From NCBI RefSeq assembly GCF_001424025.1, contig NZ_LMPZ01000004.1:62001-126000 (forward strand): a DNA stretch of 64,000 nt, read 5' to 3'. The notes below the pieces were generated by a model. The model did no database searches, was not told the origin of the DNA, and worked only from the letters and a program-made list of their open reading frames with translations. The DNA is from Brevundimonas sp. Leaf363. Its GTDB lineage: Bacteria; Pseudomonadota; Alphaproteobacteria; Caulobacterales; Caulobacteraceae. Below, piece by piece: positions 42,201-51,886 of the stretch (position 1 is its first letter; each line of letters opens with the position of its first letter). The position numbers were made by a program, and so were the translations under genes.

Positions 42201-45041
42201 TCAGAAGCGATAGTTGATGCCGAACAGGAACTGCCGGCCGTATTCCTCGTAGGTCTCCGGCAGGTATCCGCCGTCGGCGGTCGTGGTGCCGCCGCCATCG
42301 ATGCCCAGACGGGTGCGATAGGGCGAGTTGGTCAGGTTGTTCACCTGGAACAACACGCCCAGGCCTTCCATCGGACCGCTCTCGAAGGTGTAGCCGATCT
42401 GGGCGTCGATCTGCTCGTCGTCGAGGATTTCGGTCGATCCGCGCGTGGCGAACAGCTGGACCACTTCACCCTTGAAGGCCTCGCGGAAACGCTTGGAGAC
42501 CCGGGCCTGGAAGCCGCCGCGCTCGTAATAGACGGTCGCGTTGTAGACCATGCCCGACAGCCCCGGAATTCGGACAGGCGCGTTCGGATCGGTGCCCGGG
42601 TTCAGGTCGGACTCGGTGAAGGAGACGCTGCCCAGAGCGCCGAAGCCTTCCAGCGGCACCCACAGGTTTCCGAAGTCGATCGCGCCGCTGATTTCCACGC
42701 CCTGGACGCTGCCGCCCTTGCCGTTGGCCGGCAGGCTGATGGAGCCGATCGGGCTGATGATCACGCCGTCCGGGATCTGCGAAGCCGTCGCCGGCAGCGG
42801 GATACCCGAGAAGTCGAACGTCTGCGTCTGGGTGTAGATGTAGGTGTCCAGCGACTTGTAGAAGCCGGCGATCGACAGATAGCTCGTGGCGTCGAAGTAC
42901 CATTCGTACGCCAGGTCGAAGGCGTTGGCGCGCCACGGCTCCAGCTTGGCGTTGCCGCCGGACGCCGACCACGGATTCACGGTCTGGCCCGGCTGGCAGG
43001 GCTGGCCGGTACAGACCAGCGAGTTGAAGCCCGGCGTCACGTTGGCGCGCATCTCGTCCATGCGGGGGCGCGCCATGGTGCGGGACGCGGCGAAGCGCAC
43101 CCGGTGCCCGCTGCCCAGATCGTAGATCAGGTTTAGGCTGGGCAGGGCATCCAGATAATCCGCACCGTCGGTGATGGCCGTCGGGACGACCGCTCCGCCG
43201 TTGGTGCCGTTGATGATGACGCCGCTGGATTCCTGGTGCTGGTCGACCAGTTGCATGCCGACGTTGCCGCGCCAGTTCCCACCTTCGAAGTCCAGTTTCA
43301 CGAAGGCGGTCGTGACCACCTCGTTGATGTCCCAGTTCTTGTCGTAATAGTTGGCGTCCAGGATGGGCGCGCGGTCGTAGTAGACGTCCAGAGCGCTGGC
43401 GATATCGACCGACAGCACGTCGCCGAAGCCGGCGAAGTCCAGCGACGTCGGCGTCACCAGGTACTGCGGATCGACCAGCACCTGGGCGCGGCCGTTCTTC
43501 AGGAACAGGTCGAAGTCGTCGACGCGCTTGGTCTTGTTCCGCTCGGTGCGGTTCACGCCGTAGGTGATGGTGTGGAAGAAGCCTTCCATCGCCGTCTCGC
43601 CCTTCAGATCGACCGCGAAGATGTCTTCCTGCACGTCGGGGAAGCGGATGGCGCCGTCGTGGCCCCAGCCACCCCAGGGCGCCCGGTCGCCCAGCGACAC
43701 CTGGTCGGCGTCGGCGTAGTTCAGACCCTCGTCATAGGTCGGGAAGCCGTCGTCGTTCACTTCGAAGTTGATGGTGTCGAAGGTGCGCCCGCCATTGGCC
43801 GCCGCGCCGCCCGTACCGTAGCCGGCGTAGGTCTCCAGGATCGTCTCGCGACGACGGTTGGTCGAATAGGACAGGTCCGCCGTCAGCGTGGTGCTTTCGC
43901 TCAGCTCGTAGGACGTGTTCAGGCCGGCCGAAAAGATCTCGTCTTCGCGGGTGTTGTGATCGTTGCGGAGGATCGGCACCGCATTGTTCATCGTCCCGCT
44001 GCGCGCAAACAGCGAGCCGCCGCGATCCTCGGTCTCGACGTTGGTGAAGGTCGCGCCGTCGGCCCAGCCGTTCGAGAACCACTGCGCGCCGCGCGTCGTC
44101 TCTTCCTGATCGAACTTGGAGTAATAGACATCCAGCACCGAGTGCAGGCGGTCGTTCGGCTGCCACTCCAGAATGCCGATGATGGCGTCGCGCTGGTTCA
44201 GCCGCGAGGTGGCGAACACTTCCTGACCGTTCAGGAACAAGGCGCCTGCCGCGTCGGCCGGGGCCGCGAAGTCGAAGCTCTCATAGCCGTACGCCTTGTA
44301 GTGGCGGTTGGCCGACGGCGAATCCAGGTGGGCGTAACCGATGGCCAGGCCGACCGTGTCGTCCAGGAACTGGTCGATGTAGCTGAACGAGAAGCGGCCG
44401 CCGTAGCTGCGCATGTCGTCGTTCAGATCGCCGTCCTGGACGACCTCGCCGCGCAGGTTCACGGCCATGGCGCGCTCGCCGAACTCCAGCGGGCGCACGG
44501 TGCGCAGATCGGCCGTGCCCGAAAGGCCCATGCCCGAAACCTCGGCGTCCGGGGTCTTGTAGATGACCACGCCGCTCAGCAGTTCCGACGGATACTGGTC
44601 GAACTCGACCGCGCGGTTGTCGCCCGACGACGCCTGCTGGCGGCCGTTCAGAAGGGTGGTGGTGAAGTCCGGGGCCAGGCCGCGGATCGAGATGACCTGG
44701 GCGCGGCCATTGACGCGCTGGGCCGCCAGACCCGGCAGGCGGGCGATCGATTCGGCGATCGACACGTCCGGCAGCTTGCCGATGTCCTCGGCCGAAACCG
44801 CTTCGACGATCGAGGTCTCGTTGCGCTTGGTGTTGATGGAGTTGGCCAGGCCGCGACGCAGGCCGGTCACGACGACCTCGTCCAGCTGGTCGGCCTGTTC
44901 GTCCTGATCGCTGGCCACGGGCTCCTGCGCGGCGGCCAGGCCCGGCGCGGCGAGAGCCAGCGCGAGCACCGAGGCTGACAGCCAGAGCTTCGGATTCCTG
45001 TGGTTCGGCGCCTTGGTCGCACCCGTGCTCATGCTGCGCAT
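42201..45041 (-). CDS. TonB-dependent receptor (Caulobacter/Xanthomonas type)
   Basis: 946-residue outer-membrane receptor. Signal peptide (LWLSASVLALALAAPGLAAAQ), TonB-box-like DEVVVTGLRRGLANSI, plug with IGKLPDVSIAESIARLPG, VISIRGLAPDFTTTLLNGR and VVIYKTPDAEVSGMGLSGTADL, and a barrel ending FGINYRF. ATG at 45041 has GGAAGGGGAAG upstream; the long frame beyond 45041 is read-through in a different frame from the GH30 gene. It lies between GH3 and GH30 genes and under a LacI-type operator, so a beta-glucan or beta-glucoside is the likely cargo (inference). Confidence 0.94.
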   Translation of the reverse strand: MRSMSTGATKAPNHRNPKLWLSASVLALALAAPGLAAAQEPVASDQDEQADQLDEVVVTGLRRGLANSINTKRNETSIVEAVSAEDIGKLPDVSIAESIARLPGLAAQRVNGRAQVISIRGLAPDFTTTLLNGRQQASSGDNRAVEFDQYPSELLSGVVIYKTPDAEVSGMGLSGTADLRTVRPLEFGERAMAVNLRGEVVQDGDLNDDMRSYGGRFSFSYIDQFLDDTVGLAIGYAHLDSPSANRHYKAYGYESFDFAAPADAAGALFLNGQEVFATSRLNQRDAIIGILEWQPNDRLHSVLDVYYSKFDQEETTRGAQWFSNGWADGATFTNVETEDRGGSLFARSGTMNNAVPILRNDHNTREDEIFSAGLNTSYELSESTTLTADLSYSTNRRRETILETYAGYGTGGAAANGGRTFDTINFEVNDDGFPTYDEGLNYADADQVSLGDRAPWGGWGHDGAIRFPDVQEDIFAVDLKGETAMEGFFHTITYGVNRTERNKTKRVDDFDLFLKNGRAQVLVDPQYLVTPTSLDFAGFGDVLSVDIASALDVYYDRAPILDANYYDKNWDINEVVTTAFVKLDFEGGNWRGNVGMQLVDQHQESSGVIINGTNGGAVVPTAITDGADYLDALPSLNLIYDLGSGHRVRFAASRTMARPRMDEMRANVTPGFNSLVCTGQPCQPGQTVNPWSASGGNAKLEPWRANAFDLAYEWYFDATSYLSIAGFYKSLDTYIYTQTQTFDFSGIPLPATASQIPDGVIISPIGSISLPANGKGGSVQGVEISGAIDFGNLWVPLEGFGALGSVSFTESDLNPGTDPNAPVRIPGLSGMVYNATVYYERGGFQARVSKRFREAFKGEVVQLFATRGSTEILDDEQIDAQIGYTFESGPMEGLGVLFQVNNLTNSPYRTRLGIDGGGTTTADGGYLPETYEEYGRQFLFGINYRF

Positions 45042-45116
45042 GTCTTCCCCTTCCGCGTTTCCCAGTGGCGCGAGCTCTTCGTCCCGCGTCCAGATTCGCG
45101 CTTCCTCGCCGAGGCG

Positions 45117-45134
45117 TTTGAAGCGCTTCCAATT
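45117..45134 (-). promoter_or_regulatory. predicted LacI-type operator before the TonB receptor
   Basis: TTTGAAGCGCTTCCAATT contains the perfect palindrome GAAGCGCTTC, 76-93 bases upstream of the receptor start. The minus-strand reading AATTGGAAGCG recurs at 46640 upstream of the GH30 gene. The LacI gene at 46680 is the obvious binder. Confidence 0.7.
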
Positions 45135-45169
45135 GCGTAGCTGATTTGGATGGCTTCCGCAATCCAGCC

Positions 45170-46594
45170 TTATTTCGAAATCAGCGCGGCCCAAGTGAAG
45201 GTGGCCAGACTGCGCGGCGGCAGGCTGACACGGGCGGCCGCGTCGCCCTCGCCGAGGTCGAACGCGGTCGCCGTCGCGGCGTCGTTCACCACCAGCACCG
45301 CCCGCGATCCATCGGGATTGATGAAGGCGACCGCCTGCAGTCCCTCCGGCGCCGTGACCGCGACCCGGCGCGCGCCCTGACGGACGAACCGGCTGGCGTG
45401 ACCAAAGGCGTAGTATTCCTGATTGCGGGTGACCGCGCCGGTCCGGCTGTCGATCGTCACCACGCCGCGGCAGTCGCCGCACCCGCCGGCATGCGGGCCG
45501 TAGCTTTCGTCCAGCGCCAGATTCCACATCAGCACGCCGCGCGCCCACTGGGTGGTCGAGCCGACGATCAGGGTCTTGGCCGTCCACATCAGGCTGTCGG
45601 AAAAGCCCGGCGCCCACTCCCCGCCCGAACACTCGGTGAAGAAGACGTCCTTGTCGGGATGGGCGTCGCGCACCTGCCCCTGCGCCGAGACATCGCCGCC
45701 GTAGCAGTGCCAGGCGACGCCGCTGACGAAGGGACGCGCCACCGGGTCGGCCAGGACGCCCAGCGGCTGCTCCGGCTTGTCCCAGTTGTGGTCCCAGTCG
45801 AGGATATGCGTCTGGATGCCCGCCGCCTGGAAGGCCGGGCCCAGGTTCTGGCCGATGAAGCGCGCGCGGCCCTCCGGCCCCCAGCGCATGCCCGGATAGT
45901 TCTCGGGCTCGAAGTCCGGCTCGTTCTGGATGCTCAGATAATCGGTCGGCACGCCCTGGGCCCGCGCCGCCTGGATGTAGCGGGTCAGATAGGTGGCGTA
46001 GACGCCGTACAACTCGGGCTTCAGCTGGCCCTTGATCATGGAGTTCGTCGTCTTCATCCACCCCGGCGCGCTCCACGGCGAGGCCATGACCTTCAGGTCC
46101 GGATTGATGGCCAGGGCGGCGCGGATGGTCGGGAAGACCTCCGCCTCCATAGGCGCGGTCGAGAAGCCGGCCAGCGTCGGGTCCGCCTGATCCGCCAGCG
46201 AGTAGTGGAAGCGCGAGAAGTCCGAGGCTCCGACCGTCACGCGCGTGAAGCTGAAGCCCAGCCCCTCCCCGTCCCGACCGAACAGCTCGTGCAGCAGGGC
46301 GTCGCGTTGGGACGCCGTCATTCGCGTCTGGATCAGCCAGGCCGAGGCGTCCGTCACAGAGGCGCCGAAGCCGACCATCGTCTGGAACGTCTGGTTCGGA
46401 TCGACCACGACCGCCGGGCCATCGGCGCGCGTTTCCGACCATGCCAGCGCCGGCTGCGCCTGCATCAGCTGGCTGCGGTCGCCGGTGGTGACCCAGGACT
46501 GGATCGTGCTCTGCCGGGGCGGCGCCGAGGCGCAGGCGCCCGCCAGCAGCGCCAGAAGCATGGGCGCAAGGGCCCGCATCGTTGAGGTGCGCAT
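45170..46594 (-). CDS. GH30 glycoside hydrolase (glucosylceramidase / beta-1,6-glucanase family)
   Basis: 474-residue exported GH30 enzyme. The secretion signal is lipoprotein-like (MLLALLAGAC). FQTMVGFGASVTDASAWLI begins the barrel, followed by FSFTRVTVGASDFS and MASPWSAPGWMKTTN. The acid/base glutamate is at 225 (SIQNEPDFEP) and the nucleophile at 321 (VFFTECSGGEW). WNLALDESYGPHAGGCGDC and a C-terminal beta domain complete the family pattern. GH30 includes glucosylceramidases, endo-beta-1,6-glucanases and xylanases; neighbouring GH3 and TBDR suggest beta-glucan. ATG 46594 has GGAGGG 9 bases upstream. Confidence 0.92.
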   Translation of the reverse strand: MRTSTMRALAPMLLALLAGACASAPPRQSTIQSWVTTGDRSQLMQAQPALAWSETRADGPAVVVDPNQTFQTMVGFGASVTDASAWLIQTRMTASQRDALLHELFGRDGEGLGFSFTRVTVGASDFSRFHYSLADQADPTLAGFSTAPMEAEVFPTIRAALAINPDLKVMASPWSAPGWMKTTNSMIKGQLKPELYGVYATYLTRYIQAARAQGVPTDYLSIQNEPDFEPENYPGMRWGPEGRARFIGQNLGPAFQAAGIQTHILDWDHNWDKPEQPLGVLADPVARPFVSGVAWHCYGGDVSAQGQVRDAHPDKDVFFTECSGGEWAPGFSDSLMWTAKTLIVGSTTQWARGVLMWNLALDESYGPHAGGCGDCRGVVTIDSRTGAVTRNQEYYAFGHASRFVRQGARRVAVTAPEGLQAVAFINPDGSRAVLVVNDAATATAFDLGEGDAAARVSLPPRSLATFTWAALISK

Positions 46595-46639
46595 CCTGAA
46601 GTTCCCTCCTGAAGCGGCTCGCGTTGATCGCGGGCTCGA

Positions 46640-46655
46640 AATTGGAAGCGGTCTC
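46640..46655 (+). promoter_or_regulatory. predicted LacI-type operator before the GH30 gene
   Basis: AATTGGAAGCGGTCTC, 46 bases upstream of the GH30 start, shares AATTGGAAGCG with the site at 45117. Confidence 0.6.
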
Positions 46656-46679
46656 AGTCGCCCGACAAGGGCGGCGCCG

Positions 46680-47750
46680 TCAAGCCGTGGCGGTGGCCAG
46701 ATGGACGCGGGGGCGATCGGCGGAGGCCCGCGGCACCACCCGATGCTCGGCCACATGAAACCGCCAGTCGCCGCCCTGCCCGGCCCCGCCAGACAGACGC
46801 CGCGCCAGGATCCGCACGGCGTCCGCGCCCATGACCTTCAGCGGCTGATGCACGGTGGCCAGCGGCGGCCAGACGATTTCCGACACCGGCGTGTCGTCGA
46901 AGCCGGTGATCGACAGGTCGCCCGGAACATCCAGTCGACGGGCGTGCGCCACCGAAAGGGCGCCCGCCGCCATGTCGTCATTGGCGCAGATCAGGGCCGT
47001 GGGCGGCAGCGGGCCGTCCAGCAGGGTCGCGGCGATCAAGCCGCCGGATCGGAAGGTGAAGTCGCCCCGCTCGACCACCACCGCATCGGGGTCCAAGTCA
47101 TGCTCGGTCATGGCCCGGCGAACGCCCAGCAGACGTCGCTCGGCCGACAGGTGTCCCGCAATGCCCGCGATGAAGCCGAACCGCCGGTGGCCCAGGCTGA
47201 TCAGATGCGCGGCGATGTCGTGCCCCCCCGCCTCGTCGTCGACCCCGACGCTGTCGACCAGGGCCTGCGTGTCCGGCCCCGGCGAAATGGCGACGACGTG
47301 ACAGTCCAGAGCCCGGATCCGTTCGATCAGTTCGTGGTCGTCGGCGAAGGGCGGGGTCAGGATGACGCCCTGGCAGCGCTGGGTCTCGATCAGGTCCAGC
47401 ACCTGACGGTGACGATCGGCGCTCTGCTGCGGCACCGGACGGGTCAGCAGCTGATAGCCCGCCGCCAGGCACTCCCGCAGCGCGCCGAGCTCCAGCGCGG
47501 AGGTGTAGAAGGAGTTGGGCTCGGCCTCCAGGTCGGACGCCAGGATCAGGGCCAGCAGCCCGCTGCCCCCGCCCGCCAGCGATCGCGCCTGCGGATTGAC
47601 CCGGTAGTTCAGGGTCTTCACGGCCGCCAGCACCGCGGTGCGCACCTTCTCGCTGACGTTCGGCCCGCCGTTCAGCACGCGCGACACGGTCGCCCGCGCC
47701 ACCCCGGACAGGCGCGCGACGTCGTCGATGGTCGGTCGTTTGGTCGTCAA
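46680..47750 (-). CDS. LacI family transcriptional regulator, TTG start
   Basis: 356-residue repressor. The helix-turn-helix (RPTIDDVARLSGVARATVSRVLNG, split by family core TIDDVA and ATVSRVLN) begins five residues after the TTG at 47750, the expected position. Longer GTG starts (to 47801) would add an unusual tail. The effector domain has GVILTPPFADDHELI, VVAISPGPD, GHRRFGFIAG, LICANDDMAAGAL and ITGFDDTPVSEIVWPPLATVHQP. It is divergent from the MFS transporter. Operators at 45117 and 46640 suggest it controls the receptor and GH30 genes. Confidence 0.9.
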   Translation of the reverse strand: MTTKRPTIDDVARLSGVARATVSRVLNGGPNVSEKVRTAVLAAVKTLNYRVNPQARSLAGGGSGLLALILASDLEAEPNSFYTSALELGALRECLAAGYQLLTRPVPQQSADRHRQVLDLIETQRCQGVILTPPFADDHELIERIRALDCHVVAISPGPDTQALVDSVGVDDEAGGHDIAAHLISLGHRRFGFIAGIAGHLSAERRLLGVRRAMTEHDLDPDAVVVERGDFTFRSGGLIAATLLDGPLPPTALICANDDMAAGALSVAHARRLDVPGDLSITGFDDTPVSEIVWPPLATVHQPLKVMGADAVRILARRLSGGAGQGGDWRFHVAEHRVVPRASADRPRVHLATATA

Positions 47751-47842
47751 CGCACTCGCCTCGGAAGGGGGCGGACGATGCAGTGCTGCGCCCGCGCACA
47801 CAATAGGTCGACGTCAGCCACAGTGCGGCGTCATATGCGCGC

Positions 47843-49102
47843 ATGACCGACCCTGCGGCGTCCGCGCCCATCCATACTCAGCGTCGGTCGCGCGCCTTCA
47901 TCCTGCGCTACGCCCTGGCCCAGACGGGCGCCTTCATCAGCTTCATCCCGCTGCTGACCCTCCTGCTCCCCGCCAAGGCCGAGGCGATCGGCGGCCCGGC
48001 GGGCGCGGCCGTCGTGCTGAGCCAGGCCGCCTTCTGGGGCGGGGCGACGGCGGCGATCGCCAACCTGGCCTTCGGCGCGCTCAGCGACCGGACGCGTTCG
48101 CCGCTGGGACGGCGCCGCCCCTGGATCATGGGCGGCGTGGGGGGCCTGCTCGTCAGTTTCGCCCTGCTGACCGGCGCCTCGACGCCCTTCAGCCTGGTGG
48201 TCGGGGTCATCGCCTTCCAGCTGGCGGTCAACGCCTTCTTCGCCCCGCTGAACGCCCTCGTGCCGGACCTCGTGCCGGATCGGCAAAAGGGTCTGGTGGC
48301 CGCTTGGGCCGGCATCGCGGCGCCGTTCGCCAACCTGTTCACCGCCCTGGTGATCAGCCGCCTCCACCCCGACGTCGGCCTGCAGTTCGCCCTGGTCGGC
48401 GCGGCCGTGGTGCTTCTGGTTCTGCCGCTGTTGCTGCGGCTGGAGGAGACGGCGCAAGCCTCCGTCGGCTTCACCCTGTCCTTCCGCGCCCTCAAGGACC
48501 GCACCTTCGCCGCCGTCTGGACCTCGCGGCTGTTCGCCGAGGCGGCCATCGCCATCCACACCCTCTACCTGTTTCTCTGGGTCAGCCGCGCGCCGCCCGG
48601 GGTGATGCCGACAGGCCAGTCGCCCGCCGCGGTCTTCGGTCTGCTGTTGGCGACCGCGACCGTCTCGACCGTGATCGCCGGCTTCGTAGGCGGCGTGGCT
48701 TCGGACCGTCTGGGTCGGCGGCTGCCCTTCGTGATCGCCGCCATGGTTGCGATGGCGGCGTCGCTGGTGCTGCTCTGCATCGCCCCGCCCTGGCCGGGCG
48801 TGCTGATGATCCAGTTGCTGTTCGGGGCCGCCCATGGCCTGCACGCCACCACCGTCGCCGCGATGACGGCCGAGATCCTGCCGGACCGCGAGAGCTTCGG
48901 TCGCGACCTCGGCGTCATGAATGTCGCGATCGCCGTGCCCCAGAGCCTGGCTCCCGCCGCCGTGCTGGTCCTGCTCGGCCTGGGCCTGCCCCTGGCCACC
49001 GTCTTCCTGATGGCCGGGGCCTTCGCCGTTCTGTCAGCCGGCGCCCTGACATTCGCACGCGTCGTACGCACCCCTGGAACACAAAGCGCGCCGGAACATT
49101 GA
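47843..49102 (+). CDS. MFS transporter
   Basis: 419-residue inner-membrane carrier with about 12 helices. It carries the MFS loop motif FGALSDRTRSPLGRRRPWI after helix 2 and GVASDRLGRRLPFV after helix 8, and resembles sugar/cation symporters of the glycoside type. It is divergent from the LacI gene (92 bases between starts), so it is probably part of the beta-glucoside regulon. No clear ribosome-binding site is visible before the ATG. Confidence 0.87.
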   Translation: MTDPAASAPIHTQRRSRAFILRYALAQTGAFISFIPLLTLLLPAKAEAIGGPAGAAVVLSQAAFWGGATAAIANLAFGALSDRTRSPLGRRRPWIMGGVGGLLVSFALLTGASTPFSLVVGVIAFQLAVNAFFAPLNALVPDLVPDRQKGLVAAWAGIAAPFANLFTALVISRLHPDVGLQFALVGAAVVLLVLPLLLRLEETAQASVGFTLSFRALKDRTFAAVWTSRLFAEAAIAIHTLYLFLWVSRAPPGVMPTGQSPAAVFGLLLATATVSTVIAGFVGGVASDRLGRRLPFVIAAMVAMAASLVLLCIAPPWPGVLMIQLLFGAAHGLHATTVAAMTAEILPDRESFGRDLGVMNVAIAVPQSLAPAAVLVLLGLGLPLATVFLMAGAFAVLSAGALTFARVVRTPGTQSAPEH

Positions 49103-49127
49103 TCACCCGACCATTCGGGTACGCATC

Positions 49128-49427
49128 ATGTTCGCTTTCGTCATCGCCACCGCCCTGCTCACCACCGCTCCTGCCACCGTCGCAGAGCGCTCGCACCCGA
49201 CGCCCCAGCAGGTGTCGCTCGCGCCCGAGCCGGTGCTGTCCAGCGTCGCGGTCACCCTGGAGTGCACCGCCTACAAGGATGGCCGCGTCGGGGCCTGCCA
49301 GGTGCTGGGCGAAACCCACCCCGGCCTCGGCTTCGGCACGGCCGCCGTCGCCCTGATGCAGGGCGAGCGGCTCGAGCCCAGCGCGCGCGACGTCCAGTTC
49401 GCCCGGACCATTCAGTTCATGCCGTAG
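49128..49427 (+). CDS. small exported TonB-C-like protein
   Basis: 99 residues with a signal peptide (MFAFVIATALLTTAPATVA). VTLECTAYKDGRVGACQVLGE with two cysteines, and GLGFGTAAVALMQGERLEP, match the second half of the TonB C-terminal fold. It lacks a membrane anchor and proline-rich region. It resembles the C-terminal part of the protein at 4517. Function unknown. Confidence 0.65.
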   Translation: MFAFVIATALLTTAPATVAERSHPTPQQVSLAPEPVLSSVAVTLECTAYKDGRVGACQVLGETHPGLGFGTAAVALMQGERLEPSARDVQFARTIQFMP

Positions 49428-49431
49428 GGCG

Positions 49432-50892
49432 TCAGCCCTCGCTGGCCGCCCTCAACCTCGACAACGCCTCGTCGGCCTCTCCCTCGGTCAGGCTGGCGAA
49501 GCCCAGGCGCAACCCCATCTCGATCGCGGGCGGCACGGCGTAGCTGTCGGGTGGCGCGAATCGGATGTCCGCACGGACCGCTCCGCGCTGGATGCGGCTC
49601 AGCATGGCTTCGTCCCTGAACCGTACCCAGAAGGCCAGCCCGCCGTCCGGCGTATCGAACACCGCTTCGTCGCCCAGATGCCGTCGCAGAGACTGGGCGA
49701 ACGACAACCGCCGCTCCGCGTAAATCAGGCCGGTCTTCCTCGCATGGCGTCGCAGTTCGCCCGCGTCGATCAGCTCGGCCACCGCCTCTTCGGTCAGGAT
49801 GTTGCCCTGCCGGTCCATGGTCATGATCTGGGTCGCCGCCGCGTCGATCACGTCCACCGGCGCCACCAGATAGCCGATCCGCAAGCTCGGCAACGTCAGC
49901 TTGGACAACGACCCGATGTAGATCACCCGGTCCGGCGCATAGCTGGCCATCGGCAGCAGCGGCTGGGATTCGAAATGGTACTCGTGGTCGTAGTCGTCCT
50001 CGATCACCGCGAAACCGAACTGGCGCGCCAGCTCCAGCAGCCGCAACCGCCGCTTGGGCCGCAGCGCCACCGTCGTCGGGAACTGGTGATGCGGCGTCAG
50101 GAAGACGGCCTTCACCTTGTGAGCCCGGCAGGCCTGCTCCACCGCCTCGACGTCGATGCCGTCTCCGTCCAGCGGCACGCCCAGCACCTTCGCCCCGGCG
50201 GCGCGGAAGGCGTCGGCGGCGGGCGTGTAGGTCAGCGACTCCATCACCACCGTATCGCCGGGGTTCAGCAGCACGCGGGCGGCGACGCTGACGCCCATCT
50301 GGCTGCCGCGGGTGATGCAGATATTGTCCGGATGGGCCGTCACGCCGCGCTGGGCGCTCAGCATCTCGGCGATGCGCTCGCGCAGCAGCAGCGAGCCGCG
50401 CGGGTCGCCGTACCGCATGCGGTTACGGCGCCGGGCGCGCGTGATCGCTTCGCGATAGGCGCGGGCCAGGATCTCGGTCGGAAACAGGCGGTAGTCCGGC
50501 GTGCCCTCGTCGAAGGTCAGGCTGTCCGTGCCCGACAGGACAAAGGGCTTGGCGGCGACGGCGTTGAAGCGGAACTCGGCCTTCTGCGGCGGACTGGATC
50601 GCACCTCGGGCTTGGTCGGCTGGCCCGGCAGGTTGGCGGCCACCATCGTGCCGCGCGTGCCCTGAGACTCCAGCCAGCCCTGGGCGACCAGGTCGTCATA
50701 CGCCAGCACGATGGTCTTGCGATTGACCCCCAGCGTCTTGGCCAACTCCCGGCTGGACGGCAGATAGACGCCCGGCTGCAGCCGCCCGTCCTGGATCTCG
50801 TGGATCAGGGCGTAGACGATCTGGAGATACAGCGGCACGTCCTTCTGGGCGCTGATGCGCTCGGACAGGACGATCTTCCACGGCCGCAGCAT
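49432..50892 (-). CDS. MocR/PdxR-type GntR regulator with aminotransferase domain
   Basis: 486 residues: N-terminal GntR winged helix (about 15-80, LPSSRELAKTLGVNRKTIVLAYDDL) linked to a fold-type I aminotransferase domain (about 120-480). YGDPRGSLLLRERIAEML, TRGSQMGVSVAARVLL, VIEDDYDHEYHFE and the PLP-binding lysine at 331 (YIGSLSKLTLPSLRIGYLV) are intact. MocR proteins bind PLP and often control PLP synthesis or amino-compound catabolism; no pdx gene is seen nearby. It lies 64 bases downstream of the esterase gene on the same strand. Confidence 0.93.
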   Translation of the reverse strand: MLRPWKIVLSERISAQKDVPLYLQIVYALIHEIQDGRLQPGVYLPSSRELAKTLGVNRKTIVLAYDDLVAQGWLESQGTRGTMVAANLPGQPTKPEVRSSPPQKAEFRFNAVAAKPFVLSGTDSLTFDEGTPDYRLFPTEILARAYREAITRARRRNRMRYGDPRGSLLLRERIAEMLSAQRGVTAHPDNICITRGSQMGVSVAARVLLNPGDTVVMESLTYTPAADAFRAAGAKVLGVPLDGDGIDVEAVEQACRAHKVKAVFLTPHHQFPTTVALRPKRRLRLLELARQFGFAVIEDDYDHEYHFESQPLLPMASYAPDRVIYIGSLSKLTLPSLRIGYLVAPVDVIDAAATQIMTMDRQGNILTEEAVAELIDAGELRRHARKTGLIYAERRLSFAQSLRRHLGDEAVFDTPDGGLAFWVRFRDEAMLSRIQRGAVRADIRFAPPDSYAVPPAIEMGLRLGFASLTEGEADEALSRLRAASEG

Positions 50893-50956
50893 TGGACCCC
50901 TCGGGCCTGGTCGGACAAGGCATGACTATGGGCCAGCCACGGCGCGGCTGCAACGC

Positions 50957-51886
50957 TCAGGCGACGCGGGCCCTCATCCATGCGGCCGCAGCGTCCAGCG
51001 CCTCTTGGGCGATGCTGGACGTCGCGCTGGCCTCCAGGAAACTGTGACTGGCCCCGGCGTATTCGCGGACGTCCGTCGGCACGCCGGCCGCCGCCAGCCG
51101 CACCGCCATCTCGCGGTTCTCGTCGGCCAGGATATCGCAGGCGGCGATCGCCAGGTGGGCCGGCGGCAAATCGATCAGGTCGGCCAGCAAGGGTCGGATG
51201 TAGGGATCGTCGAACCGGCCCTGGGCGTAGTCGGCCCAGAACTGGGTCATCTCTTCCGGCGTCAGCATGTACCGATCGTCGCCATACTGGTCGTGGCTGG
51301 CCCGGCGCAGATCGTCGAAGGCGCCGTAGTTCAACACCATGCCGCGCGGCAGGCTCTGGCCCCGGTCGCGGCGACGCAGGGTCACGCCCATCGACAGATT
51401 GGCCCCGGCCGAGTCTCCACCGATCAGCCAGCGCGAGGAGTCCAGGCTGTGCGCTTCACCCTCGGCTTCCAGCCAGTCGATGGCCGCGTCGATGTCGTTC
51501 AGCGCCTGCGGATAGGCCGCGTCCGGGCTCAGGCTGTAATCGACCCCCAGGACGGCGAAACCGCTGCGCGCCGCGTACTCGCGCATCAGCCGGTCGTGGG
51601 TGTCGATGCTGAACAGCACCCAGCCGCCGCCGTGCAGATAGACCAGCACCGGCAGCGCCGCCTCGCGCTCGACCGGCCGGTGGATGACCAGACGCCGTCC
51701 CGCAACGATCACGTGATCGGTCCGCGCCATCGCGGGGCCGCCCTGTTGCAACGGCGCGCGCACGGCCTCGGCGATCTGGCGGCGGTGATCGCGGTCCCGC
51801 GCCTCGCCCTGTCCCGCATAGCCGCCCAGGATGAAGTCCCGGAAGGCGCGGATTTCCGGGTGCAATTGGTCCGGTTCGGCCGTCAT
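50957..51886 (-). CDS. alpha/beta hydrolase (HSL-like esterase)
   Basis: 309-residue esterase/lipase of the hormone-sensitive lipase family. Oxyanion motif YLHGGGW, nucleophile elbow GGDSAGANLS, acid region near AACDILADENREM and catalytic histidine in GASHSFLEA are all present. No signal peptide. ATG overlaps the stop of the PaiB-like gene (ATGA), so both are on one transcript. Substrate unknown. Confidence 0.9.
   Translation of the reverse strand: MTAEPDQLHPEIRAFRDFILGGYAGQGEARDRDHRRQIAEAVRAPLQQGGPAMARTDHVIVAGRRLVIHRPVEREAALPVLVYLHGGGWVLFSIDTHDRLMREYAARSGFAVLGVDYSLSPDAAYPQALNDIDAAIDWLEAEGEAHSLDSSRWLIGGDSAGANLSMGVTLRRRDRGQSLPRGMVLNYGAFDDLRRASHDQYGDDRYMLTPEEMTQFWADYAQGRFDDPYIRPLLADLIDLPPAHLAIAACDILADENREMAVRLAAAGVPTDVREYAGASHSFLEASATSSIAQEALDAAAAWMRARVA

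Noticed and set aside
42201-46442. 1413-residue minus-strand open frame covering the receptor and beyond
   Set aside because: The part above 45041 is read in the wrong frame through the GH30 gene and has arginine/glycine-rich nonsense; the receptor start at 45041 has a signal peptide and a ribosome-binding site.
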